From assembly GCA_016710335.1 (NCBI GenBank), contig JADJXQ010000024.1, forward strand, positions 109,501-173,500: 64,000 nucleotides of DNA, read 5' to 3'. The notes below the pieces were generated by a model. It had not been told where the DNA came from, did no database searches, and saw nothing but the letters and a program-made list of their open reading frames with translations. Positions 24,744 through 34,629 of the stretch are shown in pieces; positions within the stretch are counted from its first letter, which is position 1; each line of letters begins with the position of its first letter. Origin of the DNA: Rhodospirillales bacterium. Its GTDB lineage: Bacteria; Pseudomonadota; Alphaproteobacteria; Rhodospirillales; Defluviicoccaceae. A program made the translations under genes and the position numbers.

Positions 24744-25495
24744 TCTTCCTGCCGGCCATCGACCTCAAGGGCGGTCTTTGCGTGCGCTTGGTGAGGGGCG
24801 AAATGGAGACGGCGGTCGTTTTCAACGACGATCCGGCGGATCAGGCGCGCGTCTTCGAGGATGCGGGCTGCCGCTGGCTCCACGTCGTCGACCTCGACGG
24901 CGCGTTCGCCGGGCGGCCGATGAACATCGCCGCCGTGGAGGCAATATTGGCGGCAACCAAAATGCGAGTCGAACTCGGCGGCGGCATCCGCGACATGGAA
25001 ACGGCTGGTCGCTGGCTGGACCAGGGGGTGGACCGGGTGGTGCTCGGGTCCGCCGCCGTCAACGATCCCGCCTTCGCCCGCGAAGCCTGCCGAGCATGGC
25101 CGCGGCGCGTCGCCATCGGCATCGACGCCCGCGACGGCATGGTGGCGGTGCACGGTTGGGCCAGCGCGACCAAGGTCAAGGCCGCCGACCTGGCGCGGAG
25201 CTTCGAAGCCGATGGCCCGGCCGCCATAATCTATACGGACATCGCCCGCGACGGGACCATGGAAGGTCCCAACATCGCGGCGACAACAGCTTTGGCCGAG
25301 GCAGTGACGACGCCGGTGATCCTCTCCGGAGGAATCTCTTCCATGGATGACCTGGCGACGGTCAGGACGGCGGGTCATGGTTCGGTGGCCGGCGTCATCT
25401 GCGGGCGCGCGATATACGAAGGGCGGGTCGATCCTGGCGCGGCGGTGGCGCTGCTCTCCGGGGCCGCGACCCCGGAGGCGTACCGGCGATGCTGA
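24740..25495 (+). CDS. hisA: Phosphoribosylformimino-5-aminoimidazole carboxamide ribotide isomerase
   Basis: Amadori isomerase, fourth step of histidine synthesis. The 251-residue TIM barrel has catalytic Asp8 in PAIDLKGG, the second catalytic aspartate in YTDIARDGTMEGPN, phosphate-binding VELGGGIRDM and ILSGGISSMDDL. ATG at 24740 overlaps hisH (ATGA); the end overlaps hisF by 7 nt. Confidence 0.97.
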   Translation: MIFLPAIDLKGGLCVRLVRGEMETAVVFNDDPADQARVFEDAGCRWLHVVDLDGAFAGRPMNIAAVEAILAATKMRVELGGGIRDMETAGRWLDQGVDRVVLGSAAVNDPAFAREACRAWPRRVAIGIDARDGMVAVHGWASATKVKAADLARSFEADGPAAIIYTDIARDGTMEGPNIAATTALAEAVTTPVILSGGISSMDDLATVRTAGHGSVAGVICGRAIYEGRVDPGAAVALLSGAATPEAYRRC

Positions 25496-26262
25496 AGGCG
25501 CGGATCATTCCTTGCCTCGACGTGGATCGGGGACGGGTGGTCAAGGGCGTGAACTTCGTCGACTTGGTCGACGCCGGCGATCCGGTCGAGCAGGCGCGCC
25601 TGTACGATCAGGCCGGCGCCGACGAATTGTGCTTCCTCGACATCACCGCCAGCCACGAGGACAGGGACACGATTCTGGATGTGGTCGCCCGCACCGCCGA
25701 GCAGTGTTTCATGCCGCTGACGGTCGGCGGCGGCATTCGAACCCTGGACGACATCCGCCGGCTGCTGCTCGCCGGGGCGGACAAGGTCTCGATCAACACC
25801 GCTGCCGTGCACCGCCCGGAGTTCGTTCGCGAGGCGGCAGTAAAATTCGGCAGCCAGTGCATCGTCGTCTCGGTGGACGCCAAGTCGACCGGGAAGGGGC
25901 GGTTCGAGATCTTCACCCACGGTGGCCGCAGTCCCACCGGCATCGACGCCGTCGCCTGGTCGCGGCGGATGACCGACTATGGCGCCGGCGAGATCCTGTT
26001 GACCTCCATGGACCGAGACGGGACGAAAATTGGTTTCGACATCCCGCTGACCAGGACCATTTCCGATGCCGTCCCGGTGCCGGTTATCGCCTCAGGCGGC
26101 GTCGGCATCTTGGACCATCTGGTCGAGGGGATCGTCGAGGGGCATGCTTCGGCGGTGCTGGCGGCCTCCATCTTCCATTTCGGCACCTTCACCATCACAC
26201 AAGCAAAGCAACACATGGCGGCGGCAGGCGTGCCGGTGCGTCTCGACGGAGCCGGGGCATGA
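25489..26262 (+). CDS. hisF: Imidazole glycerol phosphate synthase, cyclase subunit
   Basis: Cyclase partner of HisH that produces imidazole glycerol phosphate and AICAR. The 257-residue TIM barrel has catalytic Asp11 (IIPCLDVDRGRVVKG) and the second catalytic aspartate in LLTSMDRDGT. Phosphate sites are TVGGGIRTLDD, ASGGVG and AASIFHFG. The AICAR by-product feeds the purine enzyme PurH, which is also encoded in this window (37525-39096). Confidence 0.97.
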   Translation: MLKARIIPCLDVDRGRVVKGVNFVDLVDAGDPVEQARLYDQAGADELCFLDITASHEDRDTILDVVARTAEQCFMPLTVGGGIRTLDDIRRLLLAGADKVSINTAAVHRPEFVREAAVKFGSQCIVVSVDAKSTGKGRFEIFTHGGRSPTGIDAVAWSRRMTDYGAGEILLTSMDRDGTKIGFDIPLTRTISDAVPVPVIASGGVGILDHLVEGIVEGHASAVLAASIFHFGTFTITQAKQHMAAAGVPVRLDGAGA

Positions 26263-26603
26263 CAGCGGATCCGTCGGACGCCCGCATCCTCGATCGGCTG
26301 TTCGCGGTCATCGAGAGCCGCCGCGGCGCCGGCGCCGATACGTCCTACACGGCGCGGCTGCTGGCCGGGGGCCCCGCGCTGGCCGCCCGCAAGATGGGAG
26401 AAGAGGCGATCGAGACGCTCGTCGCCGCGCTTCATGATGGCGGGGACAAGGCGACCTTGGAAAGCGCCGACCTCCTCTACCATCTCTTGGTGCTGTGGGC
26501 GGCGATAGGGGTGCGGCCCGACGACGTGTGGGCGGAGCTGTCGCGACGCGAGGGCACCTCTGGCCTGGCCGAAAAAGCTTCGCGGAAGCCGACGTCGGGG
26601 TGA
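26259..26603 (+). CDS. hisE: Phosphoribosyl-ATP pyrophosphatase
   Basis: Second step of histidine synthesis: hydrolysis of PR-ATP to PR-AMP. The 114-residue stand-alone HisE is an all-alpha MazG-like protein with SYTARLL, KMGEEAIETLVAAL and the metal-binding ESADLLYHLLVLW. HisI is not fused and not in the window. The ATG at 26259 overlaps the hisF TGA. A few C-terminal residues after REG are variable. Confidence 0.95.
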   Translation: MTADPSDARILDRLFAVIESRRGAGADTSYTARLLAGGPALAARKMGEEAIETLVAALHDGGDKATLESADLLYHLLVLWAAIGVRPDDVWAELSRREGTSGLAEKASRKPTSG

Positions 26604-26613
26604 GGGAGAACGG

Positions 26614-26982
26614 ATGATGGCCTACGATGACACCAACGTGTTTGCGAAGATCCTGCGCGGCGAGATCCCTTGCGACAAGGTCTACGAGGACGAGCACGCG
26701 CTCGCCTTCCACGACATCCAGCCGCAGTCGCCGATCCACGTGCTGGTGATCCCGAAAGGCCCGTACGTGTCGATGGACGATTTCACGCTCGATGCGCCGC
26801 CGGAGCTGATCGCCGGCTTCTTTCGCGCCGTCGGCCAAGTCGCGCGCCAGCTCGGCGCGGTCGACAAGGGCTACCGCGTCCTCGCCAACACCGGCCCCGA
26901 CGCCCACCAGGAAGTCATGCACGTCCACGTCCACATCTTCGCCGGCCGCGACCTCGGCGGCATGATCCGGCGCTCAAGCTGA
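26614..26982 (+). CDS. HIT family (Hint-type) nucleotide-binding protein
   Basis: Histidine-triad protein of 122 residues, likely an AMP-lysine or nucleoside phosphoramidate hydrolase. The triad HVHVHIF lies near residues 104-110, preceded by the DTNVFAKILRGEIPCDKVYED start that is typical for Hint. Two ATGs are adjacent (26614 and 26617), with GAGGGAG just upstream. Position after hisE is common in alphaproteobacteria. The stop overlaps the next ATG by one base (TGATG). Confidence 0.93.
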   Translation: MMAYDDTNVFAKILRGEIPCDKVYEDEHALAFHDIQPQSPIHVLVIPKGPYVSMDDFTLDAPPELIAGFFRAVGQVARQLGAVDKGYRVLANTGPDAHQEVMHVHVHIFAGRDLGGMIRRSS

Positions 26983-27485
26983 TGGCGTCCGAGGGGCGCA
27001 TGCCGCGGCACACCGGCGGCTGCCAGTGCGGCGCCGTGCGCTATGCCTTGTACGCCGAGCCGGAGGGCGTGCACATTTGCCATTGTCGCATGTGCCAAAA
27101 GGCCGTGGGAAATGCTTTCGCCGCCCTTGCACCGGTGCAGCGGGAGGCTTTTGCGTGGACACGGGGCACACCTGCCTATTACAGCAGCTCCAACCTCGTC
27201 AAGCGCGGTTACTGCGCTCGCTGCGGGACGCCATTGTCGTTCGAATACCGGGACGGCGACGAGTTCGACGTGACGATCGGCAGCCTCGATCATCCCGAAC
27301 GCACGCCGCCGACCCGCCAGTACGGCATCGAGAGCCGCGTGCACTGGATCGACTCCATCGACAACCTGCCGCGAGCGAAGACCGAAGACGACATGACCGC
27401 CGAGCGCCAGGCGCAGTTGCGAGTTTTCCAGCATCCCGATCACGATACCGACGACGACTGGACTTGGGATGCGATGAGCCGGTGA
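26982..27485 (+). CDS. GFA-family zinc protein (DUF636, glutathione-dependent formaldehyde-activating-like)
   Basis: Protein of 167 residues with the GFA zinc-binding pattern: GGCQCGAVRYA, CHCRMCQKAVGNAF and CARCGTPLSF. The founding member was described as adding glutathione to formaldehyde, but most family members are uncharacterised. The C-terminal 50 residues (DNLPRAKTEDD and an acidic DHDTDDDW tail) are typical of one alphaproteobacterial subgroup. The start ATG at 26982 shares a base with the HIT stop, so it is coupled to the end of the histidine operon. Confidence 0.88.
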   Translation: MASEGRMPRHTGGCQCGAVRYALYAEPEGVHICHCRMCQKAVGNAFAALAPVQREAFAWTRGTPAYYSSSNLVKRGYCARCGTPLSFEYRDGDEFDVTIGSLDHPERTPPTRQYGIESRVHWIDSIDNLPRAKTEDDMTAERQAQLRVFQHPDHDTDDDWTWDAMSR

Positions 27486-27575
27486 GCGTACGGCCGCGGA
27501 TCAGGAGCAATCCGCCATTCAATTCGACCTTTGACTACCGCTGCAACGCCCGCCGCAACGTCGATCCGATAGCCT

Positions 27576-28562
27576 TCATTCGTCGCGCTGATCGAGGGCG
27601 TGCCGGGCAGCGCCGTGGAGGGCCGCCATCGGGTCGAGGATGACGTGGATCGGCACGTTGGAGACGAGGTCGGCGAATCGACCCTTGTTCCGCACCGCCG
27701 CCAGGAAATCCGCCTGCTGCAGACGCGACAGGATGCGGGGCGGGATGCCGCCGCCGAGATAGATCCCGCCGGTCGTCAACAGCTTTAGGGCCGTGTTGCC
27801 GACAATGCCGCCGAGAATGCGGACGAACATGTCGAGCGCGGCGACGCACGCGTCGGCGGATCGCTCGAGCGCGGTGTTGACGATCACCGGCGTCGGGTCG
27901 TCGGCTTCCGAGAGCGCCTTGCGCAGCCAATCGGGCTCGTGGTATCGACCGGTGCTGCGCACGTAGTCCATGAGATTGGGAATGCCGCTGCCCGAGCACA
28001 CGCGCTCGTTGCTGACGTGTCCGAAGCGGTGCTGCATGAATGCCAGTAACTCGATCTGCTCCGGCGTCGCAGGCGCGAATGAGGCGTGACCCCCCTCCGT
28101 CGCATGGGGTCGATAATTCGTTCCAGTCCATGCCAGAAACGACACCCCGAGCCCCGTTCCGGGCGCGACGACGGCGATGGTGCCGCCGGGCGCGGGCCGG
28201 CCGGGGTTGAGGGTGTGCAGGTGCGCTGCGCCCAATCCCGGAACAGCGTAAGCGATGGCCTCCAAGTCGTTAAGGAGATGGACGCGCGGGATTTCGAACC
28301 GGGCGGCGAGCGCCTCGGCATCGATCACCCAAGGAAGATTGGTGATTTGGCTGCGACCGCCGATCACCGGACCGGCCACGCCGAAGCTGGCCCGGGTGGG
28401 TTTGGCGCCGGTCGTGGACAGAAAGCTGCTGACCACGTCTTCGAAGGCGGCATGCGCGTCGCTGACGAACAATTCTTCCGCAAGCGGACGCTCGATCCCG
28501 GCTTCCGGCTCGTAGAGGGCGAGGACCGTCTTTGTCCCGCCGATATCGCCGGCGAGGATCAT
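27576..28562 (-). CDS. glk: Glucokinase
   Basis: ATP-dependent phosphorylation of glucose, entry to Entner-Doudoroff or glycogen metabolism. The 328-residue Glk-family protein (not ROK) has the phosphate-1 motif AGDIGGTKTVLALY, FGVAGPV, LLNDLEAIAYAVP with the catalytic Asp, VAPGTGLGVSFL, ATEGGHASFAP and GGIYLGGGIPP. The ATG overlaps the gshB stop by 4 nt, an unusual operon partner. It converges on the GFA gene with 90 nt between. Confidence 0.95.
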   Translation of the reverse strand: MILAGDIGGTKTVLALYEPEAGIERPLAEELFVSDAHAAFEDVVSSFLSTTGAKPTRASFGVAGPVIGGRSQITNLPWVIDAEALAARFEIPRVHLLNDLEAIAYAVPGLGAAHLHTLNPGRPAPGGTIAVVAPGTGLGVSFLAWTGTNYRPHATEGGHASFAPATPEQIELLAFMQHRFGHVSNERVCSGSGIPNLMDYVRSTGRYHEPDWLRKALSEADDPTPVIVNTALERSADACVAALDMFVRILGGIVGNTALKLLTTGGIYLGGGIPPRILSRLQQADFLAAVRNKGRFADLVSNVPIHVILDPMAALHGAARHALDQRDE

Positions 28563-29536
28563 GACGCCCTCGCCCGACCGGAAGCGGCGCGGCTGTCATG
28601 GAAGCGCTGCTCGAAGGCGTCCCAAAGCTGCGCCTCCAGCGAGACATCATCGAACCGGCCGATTTCCTGGATGCCGGTCGGCGAGGTAACGTTGATCTCG
28701 GTGAGGTAGTCACCGATCACGTCGATGCCGACGAAGATCAGCCCGAGTTCCCGCAATTGCGGGCCGATGGCCTCGCAGATGTCGTGTTCGCGCGGCGTCA
28801 GCGTCGACTTGAGAGCCTTGCCGCCGACGTGAAGATTGGCGCGCGCCTCGCCCTCGGCCGGGACCCGCGTCAGGGCGCCGGCGGGGCGGCCCTCAATGAG
28901 GATAATGCGCTTGTCCCCCTGCCGCACCTCCGGGAGGTAGGCCTGGACCACCACCGGTTCCCGGTAGAGCCTGGTAAACATCTCCAGCAGCGCGTTCAGA
29001 TTATCGTCGGCCGGATCGACGTGAAAAACCCCGGCGCCTCCGTTGCCGAACAGCGGCTTGATGATGATGTCCCGGTGCTCGCGGCGGAAATCGATGATGT
29101 GCTCGCGATCGGACGTAATCAGGGTCGGGGGCATCAACTCCGGGAAATGCGCGACGAACAGCTTTTCCGGCGCGTTTCGGACCGAAACCGGGTCGTTGAC
29201 CACGTAGGTCGCCGGGTGCACGTGCTGGAGCAGGTGCGTCGCGGTGATGTACGCCATGTCGAACGGCGGATCCTGGCGCATCAGCACGATGTCGACGTCG
29301 GCGAGGTCGATGATCTCCGGTTCGCCTAACGCGAAATGCCGCTCCACCGAGCGCCACACCTGCAGCGGCCGCGCGCGCGCGACGATCCTGCCCTTCACAA
29401 GCGACAGGTCTTGCGGCAGGTAGTGAAACAGCCTGTGATCGCGCCGCTGCGCTTCCAGCGCCAGAGCGAACGTGCTGTCCGCGCTGATGTCGATGCGATC
29501 GATCGGATCCATCTGGATGGCCACGTCAAGGCCCAT
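28559..29536 (-). CDS. gshB: Glutathione synthetase
   Basis: ATP-grasp ligase joining gamma-glutamylcysteine and glycine. The 325-residue protein has the N-terminal GshB domain (VAIQMDPIDRIDISADSTF) and MRQDPPFDMAYI. The ATP-grasp elements are IIKPLFGNGGAGVF, GDKRIILIEGRP and FVGIDVIGDYLTEINVTSPTG. It starts at ATG 29536 and is divergent from the glutamate dehydrogenase gene. Glutathione would serve, among others, GFA-type enzymes if those use it. Confidence 0.97.
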   Translation of the reverse strand: MGLDVAIQMDPIDRIDISADSTFALALEAQRRDHRLFHYLPQDLSLVKGRIVARARPLQVWRSVERHFALGEPEIIDLADVDIVLMRQDPPFDMAYITATHLLQHVHPATYVVNDPVSVRNAPEKLFVAHFPELMPPTLITSDREHIIDFRREHRDIIIKPLFGNGGAGVFHVDPADDNLNALLEMFTRLYREPVVVQAYLPEVRQGDKRIILIEGRPAGALTRVPAEGEARANLHVGGKALKSTLTPREHDICEAIGPQLRELGLIFVGIDVIGDYLTEINVTSPTGIQEIGRFDDVSLEAQLWDAFEQRFHDSRAASGRARAS

Positions 29537-29667
29537 GCTGCGTCCTCATCTCGAAGCCAGGCTGCATGTCGTTACGCAGGCTGGCGGAGCAACCGGACTT
29601 AAAGGCCGCCGCCGGCCGCGTCAATGCGACACCGCCGCGCTTGCTTTGGGGCCCGGTAACCGCGGGA

Positions 29668-29696
29668 TTGTCGGCATCGTGTGGATCTGGTGTAAC
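29668..29696 (+). promoter_or_regulatory. Candidate sigma-70-type promoter for the glutamate dehydrogenase gene
   Basis: TTGTCG (29668-29673), a 17-nt spacer and TGTAAC (29691-29696) form a plausible housekeeping promoter. It would start transcription near 29703, about 50 nt before the ATG. It lies in the 219-nt divergent region shared with gshB. No operator was recognised. Confidence 0.4.
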
Positions 29697-29755
29697 ATGC
29701 AGTAGGCCCACAGCGCCATGCCGCCGCGAATGAGCCGAAAACGGGAGGAAGCAGC

Positions 29756-32700
29756 ATGCCCCAGTCTACGGAGTCGCACCGCAACGACCTTATCAACAAG
29801 GCCACCGAATGCGCGACCCGCCGTCTCGGTGAGGCGGAAGCCGCCGTCGTGGCCGAGTTCGTGCGCCGGTACTACGCGCATGTTCCGCCGTACGATCTGC
29901 GCGGCGAGAGCCCGGACGCCATCTTCGGCGCGGCATTTTCCCACTTCCGCCTGGGAGCCCGCCGCAAGCCCGGGGAAGACATCGTGCGTGTTTACAATCC
30001 GCGCCTCGACGAGCACGGATGGCGATGCGAGCACACCGTGGTTGAGGTCGTCACCGACGACATGCCGTTTTTGGTCGATTCCGTCACGGCCAGGCTCAAC
30101 CAGGAAGCCCTGACGGTGCACCTGGTCATCCACCCGATCTTCACCGTCCGCCGCGATAACCAAGGCGTGTTCAACGGGCTCGCCGCGAACGGCGCCGACG
30201 GAGCGCTTGCGGAGTCGTTCATGCGTATCGAGGTCACCCATCAGTCGGGCGACATCCTGGAGACGATCGCCGGCCGCATCCGCCGCGTTCTCAAAGACGT
30301 TCGAAGCGCGGTATCGGATTGGGAGCCGATGCGCGAGCGCCTGAAGGAAAGCACCGAGACGCTAGAGGCGAACGCGCCGGCTTGGCCGGCCGAAGCGGTT
30401 GCCGAGATCCGCGAGTTCCTGGAGTGGCTCTATAAGGAGCATTTCACGCTGCTGGGATACCGGGAATACCGCATTGAGGGCGGCGGCGACGCGCCGAAGA
30501 TCTCGATCGTCGAGGGCTCCGGCCTCGGCATTCTCCGCGACCCGGCCGTCTTCGTGTTCGACGAGGCGGTGGACGCAAGTGTGCTGCCGCGGGCGCTTCG
30601 CATGTTCGTGGTCGAGCGCCAGCTCCTTGTCTTGACCAAGACGGATCTGAGGTCGACCGTCCACCGCACCGTGCCGATGGACGCCATCGGCATCAAGCTG
30701 TTCGACGCGGAAGGCCGCGTGGTCGGCCATCGCATGTTCGTCGGGCTGTTCACCTCGTCCGCCTACACTCAGTCGCCGATGGCCATTCCGCTGCTGCGGA
30801 GCCGCGTCAAAAAGGCGATCGAGCGCGCCGGCTTCGAGCCGAGGAGCCACGACGGCAAGGCGCTTCTCAATATTCTGGAGACGTTTCCGCGGGACGAACT
30901 GTTCCAGGTCGACTACGAGCACCTCTACCGCACCGCCGTCGGCATCCACAATCTGCAGGATCGGCAGAAGGCGGCGCTGTTCATTCGCCGGGACGACTAC
31001 GAGCGTTACGTCACCTGCCTGGTCTACGTCCCGAGCGACCGCTACAACACCCAGCTCCGCCTCACCATTCAGACCATCCTCGAGCGGGCGTTCAATGGCG
31101 AGGTGATGTCCCAGTATTCGGAGGTCGGCGACTCGCCGCTCGCCCGTCTCTACATGATCATCCGCACCGTCACCGGGCAGATCCCGGAATACGAGGCGAG
31201 CGAGCTGGAAGCGCAGATCGTCGACGCGACCCGCACCTGGTCGGATCTCCTCAAGGGATCGCTCATCGCCGCTCACGGCGAAGAGGAGGGGCACATTCTC
31301 TTTCAGCGCTATTGCGACGCCTTCCCGCCCGGCTACCAAGCGGAGTTCAATGCCGACGAGGCGGTCGCCGACATCGAGCGCATCGAAATACTGATGGTGA
31401 CTCACGAGATCGAGATGACCCTGTATCGGCCGTTCGAGGTCGCCGAGCATCGTATGCGTTTCAAGGTGTACCGTCCGAAACAGCCGATCATCCTCTCGGA
31501 AGTCTTGCCGATGCTGGAGCATCTCGGGCTCCGGGTGATCGACGAGATCCCCTACGCCGTACCGATCCCCAACAGCGACGTCCGCCTGGTGATGATCCAC
31601 GATTTCGGGCTGGAGACCCGGAGCGGCCAGCCGATCGACATGGCGGCGATCCGAGATTCATTCAAACAGGCGTTTCTCAACGTCTGGTGCGGCAACGCCG
31701 AGAGCGACCGGTTCAACAGCCTCGTTCTCGAAGCGCGCATGTCCGCCCGCGAGGTTACGGTGATCCGCGCCTATTCCCGCTACCTGCGGCAGGCCGGCAT
31801 CGCGTTCTCCCAAAGCTACATGCAGGACGCCCTTCTCAACAACGCCTCCTTGGCCCGACTGACGGTCGACCTGTTCAAGACCATGTTCGATCCCGCCATC
31901 GAGACGGGGCGCGAGCAGAAAGTCGAGGCCGTTGCCAAAGCGCTCAACGCAGGGCTCGAAAATGTGGAAAGCGCCGACGAGGACCGGATCCTGCGGCGCT
32001 TCTTTAATGCGGTGCAGTCGACGCTGCGCACCAACTATTTCCAGCGGGGCGCCGACGGCGCTCCCAAGCCGTATCTGTCGTTCAAGATCGACAGCCGCGC
32101 CGTCGCCGAACTGCCGCTGCCGCGGCCGATGGTGGAGGTTTTCGTCTACTCACCGCGCATGGAGGGCATCCACCTGCGCGGCGGAAAGGTGGCCCGCGGC
32201 GGCATCCGCTGGTCCGACCGGCGGGAGGACTTCCGCACCGAGATCCTCGGCCTGATGAAGGCGCAGATGGTCAAGAACGTCGTCATCGTGCCCGTGGGCT
32301 CGAAGGGCGGCTTCATCGTCAAGCGGCCGCCGGCGACTGGCGACCGCGAAGCCATTCAGGCCGAAGGTATCGAATGCTACAAGTCGCTGATCCGCGGCAT
32401 CCTCGACCTGACCGACAACCGGGTCGGCGGCCAAGTGGTGCCGCCCGAGGATGTGGTTCGCCGTGACGACGACGACCCCTACCTGGTGGTCGCCGCCGAC
32501 AAGGGCACCGCGACCTTCTCGGACATCGCCAACGGCGTCTCCAAGGAGTACGGGTTCTGGCTCGACGACGCCTTTGCTTCGGGCGGCAGCCAGGGCTACG
32601 ACCACAAGGCAATGGGCATCACCGCCCGCGGAGCCTGGGAGTCGGTCAAGCGGCACTTCCGGGAGATGGGCAAGGACATCCAGGCGGAGCCGTTCACCGT

Positions 32701-34585
32701 GGTCGGGGTTGGCGACATGTCGGGCGACGTGTTCGGCAACGGCATGCTGTTGTCGCCGTGCATCAAATTGTTGGGTGCGTTCAACCATCTGCACATCTTC
32801 GTGGACCCCGACCCCGATCCGGCGGTCAGCCTGAAGGAGCGCCAGCGCCTGTTCGCGCTGCCGCGCTCGAGCTGGAGCGACTACGACCACAACCTGATCT
32901 CCCAGGGCGGCGGCATTTTCGACCGCCGCGCCAAGACCCTGAATGTGTCCCCCGAAATCCGCGAGCGCTTCGGGCTCGGGTCCGACCATGTCAGGCCGAA
33001 TGACCTGATCCGCGCCATGCTTCGGGCTGAGGTCGAGCTGATGTGGTTCGGCGGCATCGGCACTTACGTCAAGGCGAGCTATGAGAGCGACACCGACGCG
33101 GGCGACCGGTCCAACGATGCGGTGCGCATCGACGGCCGCGAGCTTCGCTGCCAAGTCGTCGGCGAGGGCGCCAACCTCGCCTTCACGCAGAATGGCCGCA
33201 TCGAGTACGCGCTGGCCGGCGGGCGCATCAATACCGACTTCATCGACAACTCGGCCGGAGTCGACTGCTCCGACCACGAAGTCAACATCAAGATCCTGCT
33301 CGGGTCCGCCGTGAGAGACGGCGACATGACCGAAAAGCAGCGGAACCGGCTGCTTGCCGAGATGACCGATGAGGTCGCCGCTTTGGTGCTGCGGGACAAC
33401 TACCTGCAATCCCAGGCCATCACCCTGATCAAGGACGAAGGATTTTCGGCGCTGGAGAACCAGACGCGGCTGATGCGCATGTTCGAACGCCAGGGTCGCC
33501 TCGACCGTGAGGTTGAGTTCCTGCCGGAGGACGACGCCCTGGCCGAACGTATCGCGGCACGTCAAGGCTTGACGCGGCCCGAAATCGCGGTGCTGTTCGC
33601 CTACTGCAAGCTGTGGCTCTACGACAAGGTGCTAGAATCCGACTTACCGGACGATCGTCATTTGGCCGAGGACGTCGTCCGCTATTTCCCGACGCCCATC
33701 CAGAACGGGCAGCGGGAGCGCATTCGCGGTCACATCTTGCGGCGCGAGCTCATCGCCACCTCGATCACCAACAGCCTGATCAACCGCGTCGGCGGCACGT
33801 TCGTGACCGAGATCTCCGACAAATCTGGAATGCCGGCGGTCGACGTCGCTCGCGCCTACATCATTACCCGCGACGTGTTCGGGCTTCGCGATGTCTGGGT
33901 GCAGATCGAAGCTCTCGACAACCTGGTGCCGGCGGACGCGCAGTCGACGCTCCACCGCGACGCCCAGCGTCTGATCGAGCGCGGGACCATGTGGTTCCTC
34001 CGCAACGGCGGTAGCCCCATCGACATCACCCGCAACGTGGGCGCCTATAAGCAACCGGTCGCCGCCCTCGCCACCTGCATCGACTCTGTCCTGCCGGAGG
34101 AGATGAACGGCCGTATCCTTCATCGGGTCGGGCGATACACCGAAAGAGGCGTGCCGGAGAACTTGGCGCGCCAGATCGCCTACCTGATCGCCATGCCGTC
34201 GGCGTGCGACATCGTCCGCATCGCAGCGGCGCGCGGCATCGCCGTCGAGGACGTGGCGCGCTTGAACTTCGCTTTGGGCGAGTCCCTCGGCCTCGGGTGG
34301 CTTCGCTACCAGGCCGAGAAGATCTCCGCCATGAGCCACTGGCAGAAGCTGGCCGTCTCGGCGATCATCGAGGAGCTCTACAACCATCAGTGCGCGCTGA
34401 CCGTCCACGTGCTGGATACGGTCGGCAAGGCCGGGGACGGCGCCATCTCGGCGTGGACGGAGAACCGGGCCGCAGCGGTCGAGAGAGTGCGAGTGCTGCT
34501 CGGCGAGCTGGAGGCGTCAGGGCCGCTCGATCTGTCGATGCTCACGGTGGCGAGCCGACAGGTCGGCACCCTGGTTGCCGCCTGA
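29756..34585 (+). CDS. gdhB: NAD-specific glutamate dehydrogenase, large (180 kDa) class
   Basis: Catabolic NAD-dependent conversion of glutamate to 2-oxoglutarate and ammonia. At 1609 residues it matches the very large GDH class known from Streptomyces, Pseudomonas and Caulobacter. The first 700 residues are the ACT-like regulatory N-terminal segments. The catalytic core, at about residues 800-1200, includes KVARGGIRWSDRREDFRTEI and VPVGSKGGFIVKR, then SGDVFGNGML and the nucleotide-binding VVGEGANLAFTQNGRIEYA. A long C-terminal helical domain follows. A good ribosome site (GGAGGAAG) precedes the ATG at 29756. It appears monocistronic and ends before a hairpin repeat. Confidence 0.96.
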   Translation: MPQSTESHRNDLINKATECATRRLGEAEAAVVAEFVRRYYAHVPPYDLRGESPDAIFGAAFSHFRLGARRKPGEDIVRVYNPRLDEHGWRCEHTVVEVVTDDMPFLVDSVTARLNQEALTVHLVIHPIFTVRRDNQGVFNGLAANGADGALAESFMRIEVTHQSGDILETIAGRIRRVLKDVRSAVSDWEPMRERLKESTETLEANAPAWPAEAVAEIREFLEWLYKEHFTLLGYREYRIEGGGDAPKISIVEGSGLGILRDPAVFVFDEAVDASVLPRALRMFVVERQLLVLTKTDLRSTVHRTVPMDAIGIKLFDAEGRVVGHRMFVGLFTSSAYTQSPMAIPLLRSRVKKAIERAGFEPRSHDGKALLNILETFPRDELFQVDYEHLYRTAVGIHNLQDRQKAALFIRRDDYERYVTCLVYVPSDRYNTQLRLTIQTILERAFNGEVMSQYSEVGDSPLARLYMIIRTVTGQIPEYEASELEAQIVDATRTWSDLLKGSLIAAHGEEEGHILFQRYCDAFPPGYQAEFNADEAVADIERIEILMVTHEIEMTLYRPFEVAEHRMRFKVYRPKQPIILSEVLPMLEHLGLRVIDEIPYAVPIPNSDVRLVMIHDFGLETRSGQPIDMAAIRDSFKQAFLNVWCGNAESDRFNSLVLEARMSAREVTVIRAYSRYLRQAGIAFSQSYMQDALLNNASLARLTVDLFKTMFDPAIETGREQKVEAVAKALNAGLENVESADEDRILRRFFNAVQSTLRTNYFQRGADGAPKPYLSFKIDSRAVAELPLPRPMVEVFVYSPRMEGIHLRGGKVARGGIRWSDRREDFRTEILGLMKAQMVKNVVIVPVGSKGGFIVKRPPATGDREAIQAEGIECYKSLIRGILDLTDNRVGGQVVPPEDVVRRDDDDPYLVVAADKGTATFSDIANGVSKEYGFWLDDAFASGGSQGYDHKAMGITARGAWESVKRHFREMGKDIQAEPFTVVGVGDMSGDVFGNGMLLSPCIKLLGAFNHLHIFVDPDPDPAVSLKERQRLFALPRSSWSDYDHNLISQGGGIFDRRAKTLNVSPEIRERFGLGSDHVRPNDLIRAMLRAEVELMWFGGIGTYVKASYESDTDAGDRSNDAVRIDGRELRCQVVGEGANLAFTQNGRIEYALAGGRINTDFIDNSAGVDCSDHEVNIKILLGSAVRDGDMTEKQRNRLLAEMTDEVAALVLRDNYLQSQAITLIKDEGFSALENQTRLMRMFERQGRLDREVEFLPEDDALAERIAARQGLTRPEIAVLFAYCKLWLYDKVLESDLPDDRHLAEDVVRYFPTPIQNGQRERIRGHILRRELIATSITNSLINRVGGTFVTEISDKSGMPAVDVARAYIITRDVFGLRDVWVQIEALDNLVPADAQSTLHRDAQRLIERGTMWFLRNGGSPIDITRNVGAYKQPVAALATCIDSVLPEEMNGRILHRVGRYTERGVPENLARQIAYLIAMPSACDIVRIAAARGIAVEDVARLNFALGESLGLGWLRYQAEKISAMSHWQKLAVSAIIEELYNHQCALTVHVLDTVGKAGDGAISAWTENRAAAVERVRVLLGELEASGPLDLSMLTVASRQVGTLVAA

Positions 34586-34629
34586 AGGCTGCGCCACTCA
34601 CCCTCGCTCTCACCCTTCCGCGGATCCCT

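Noticed and set aside
32150..33565. 471-codon minus-strand frame opposite gdhB
   Set aside because: Composition (valine, histidine, arginine-rich, no motif) is that of an antisense shadow; the plus strand holds well-conserved glutamate dehydrogenase sequence.
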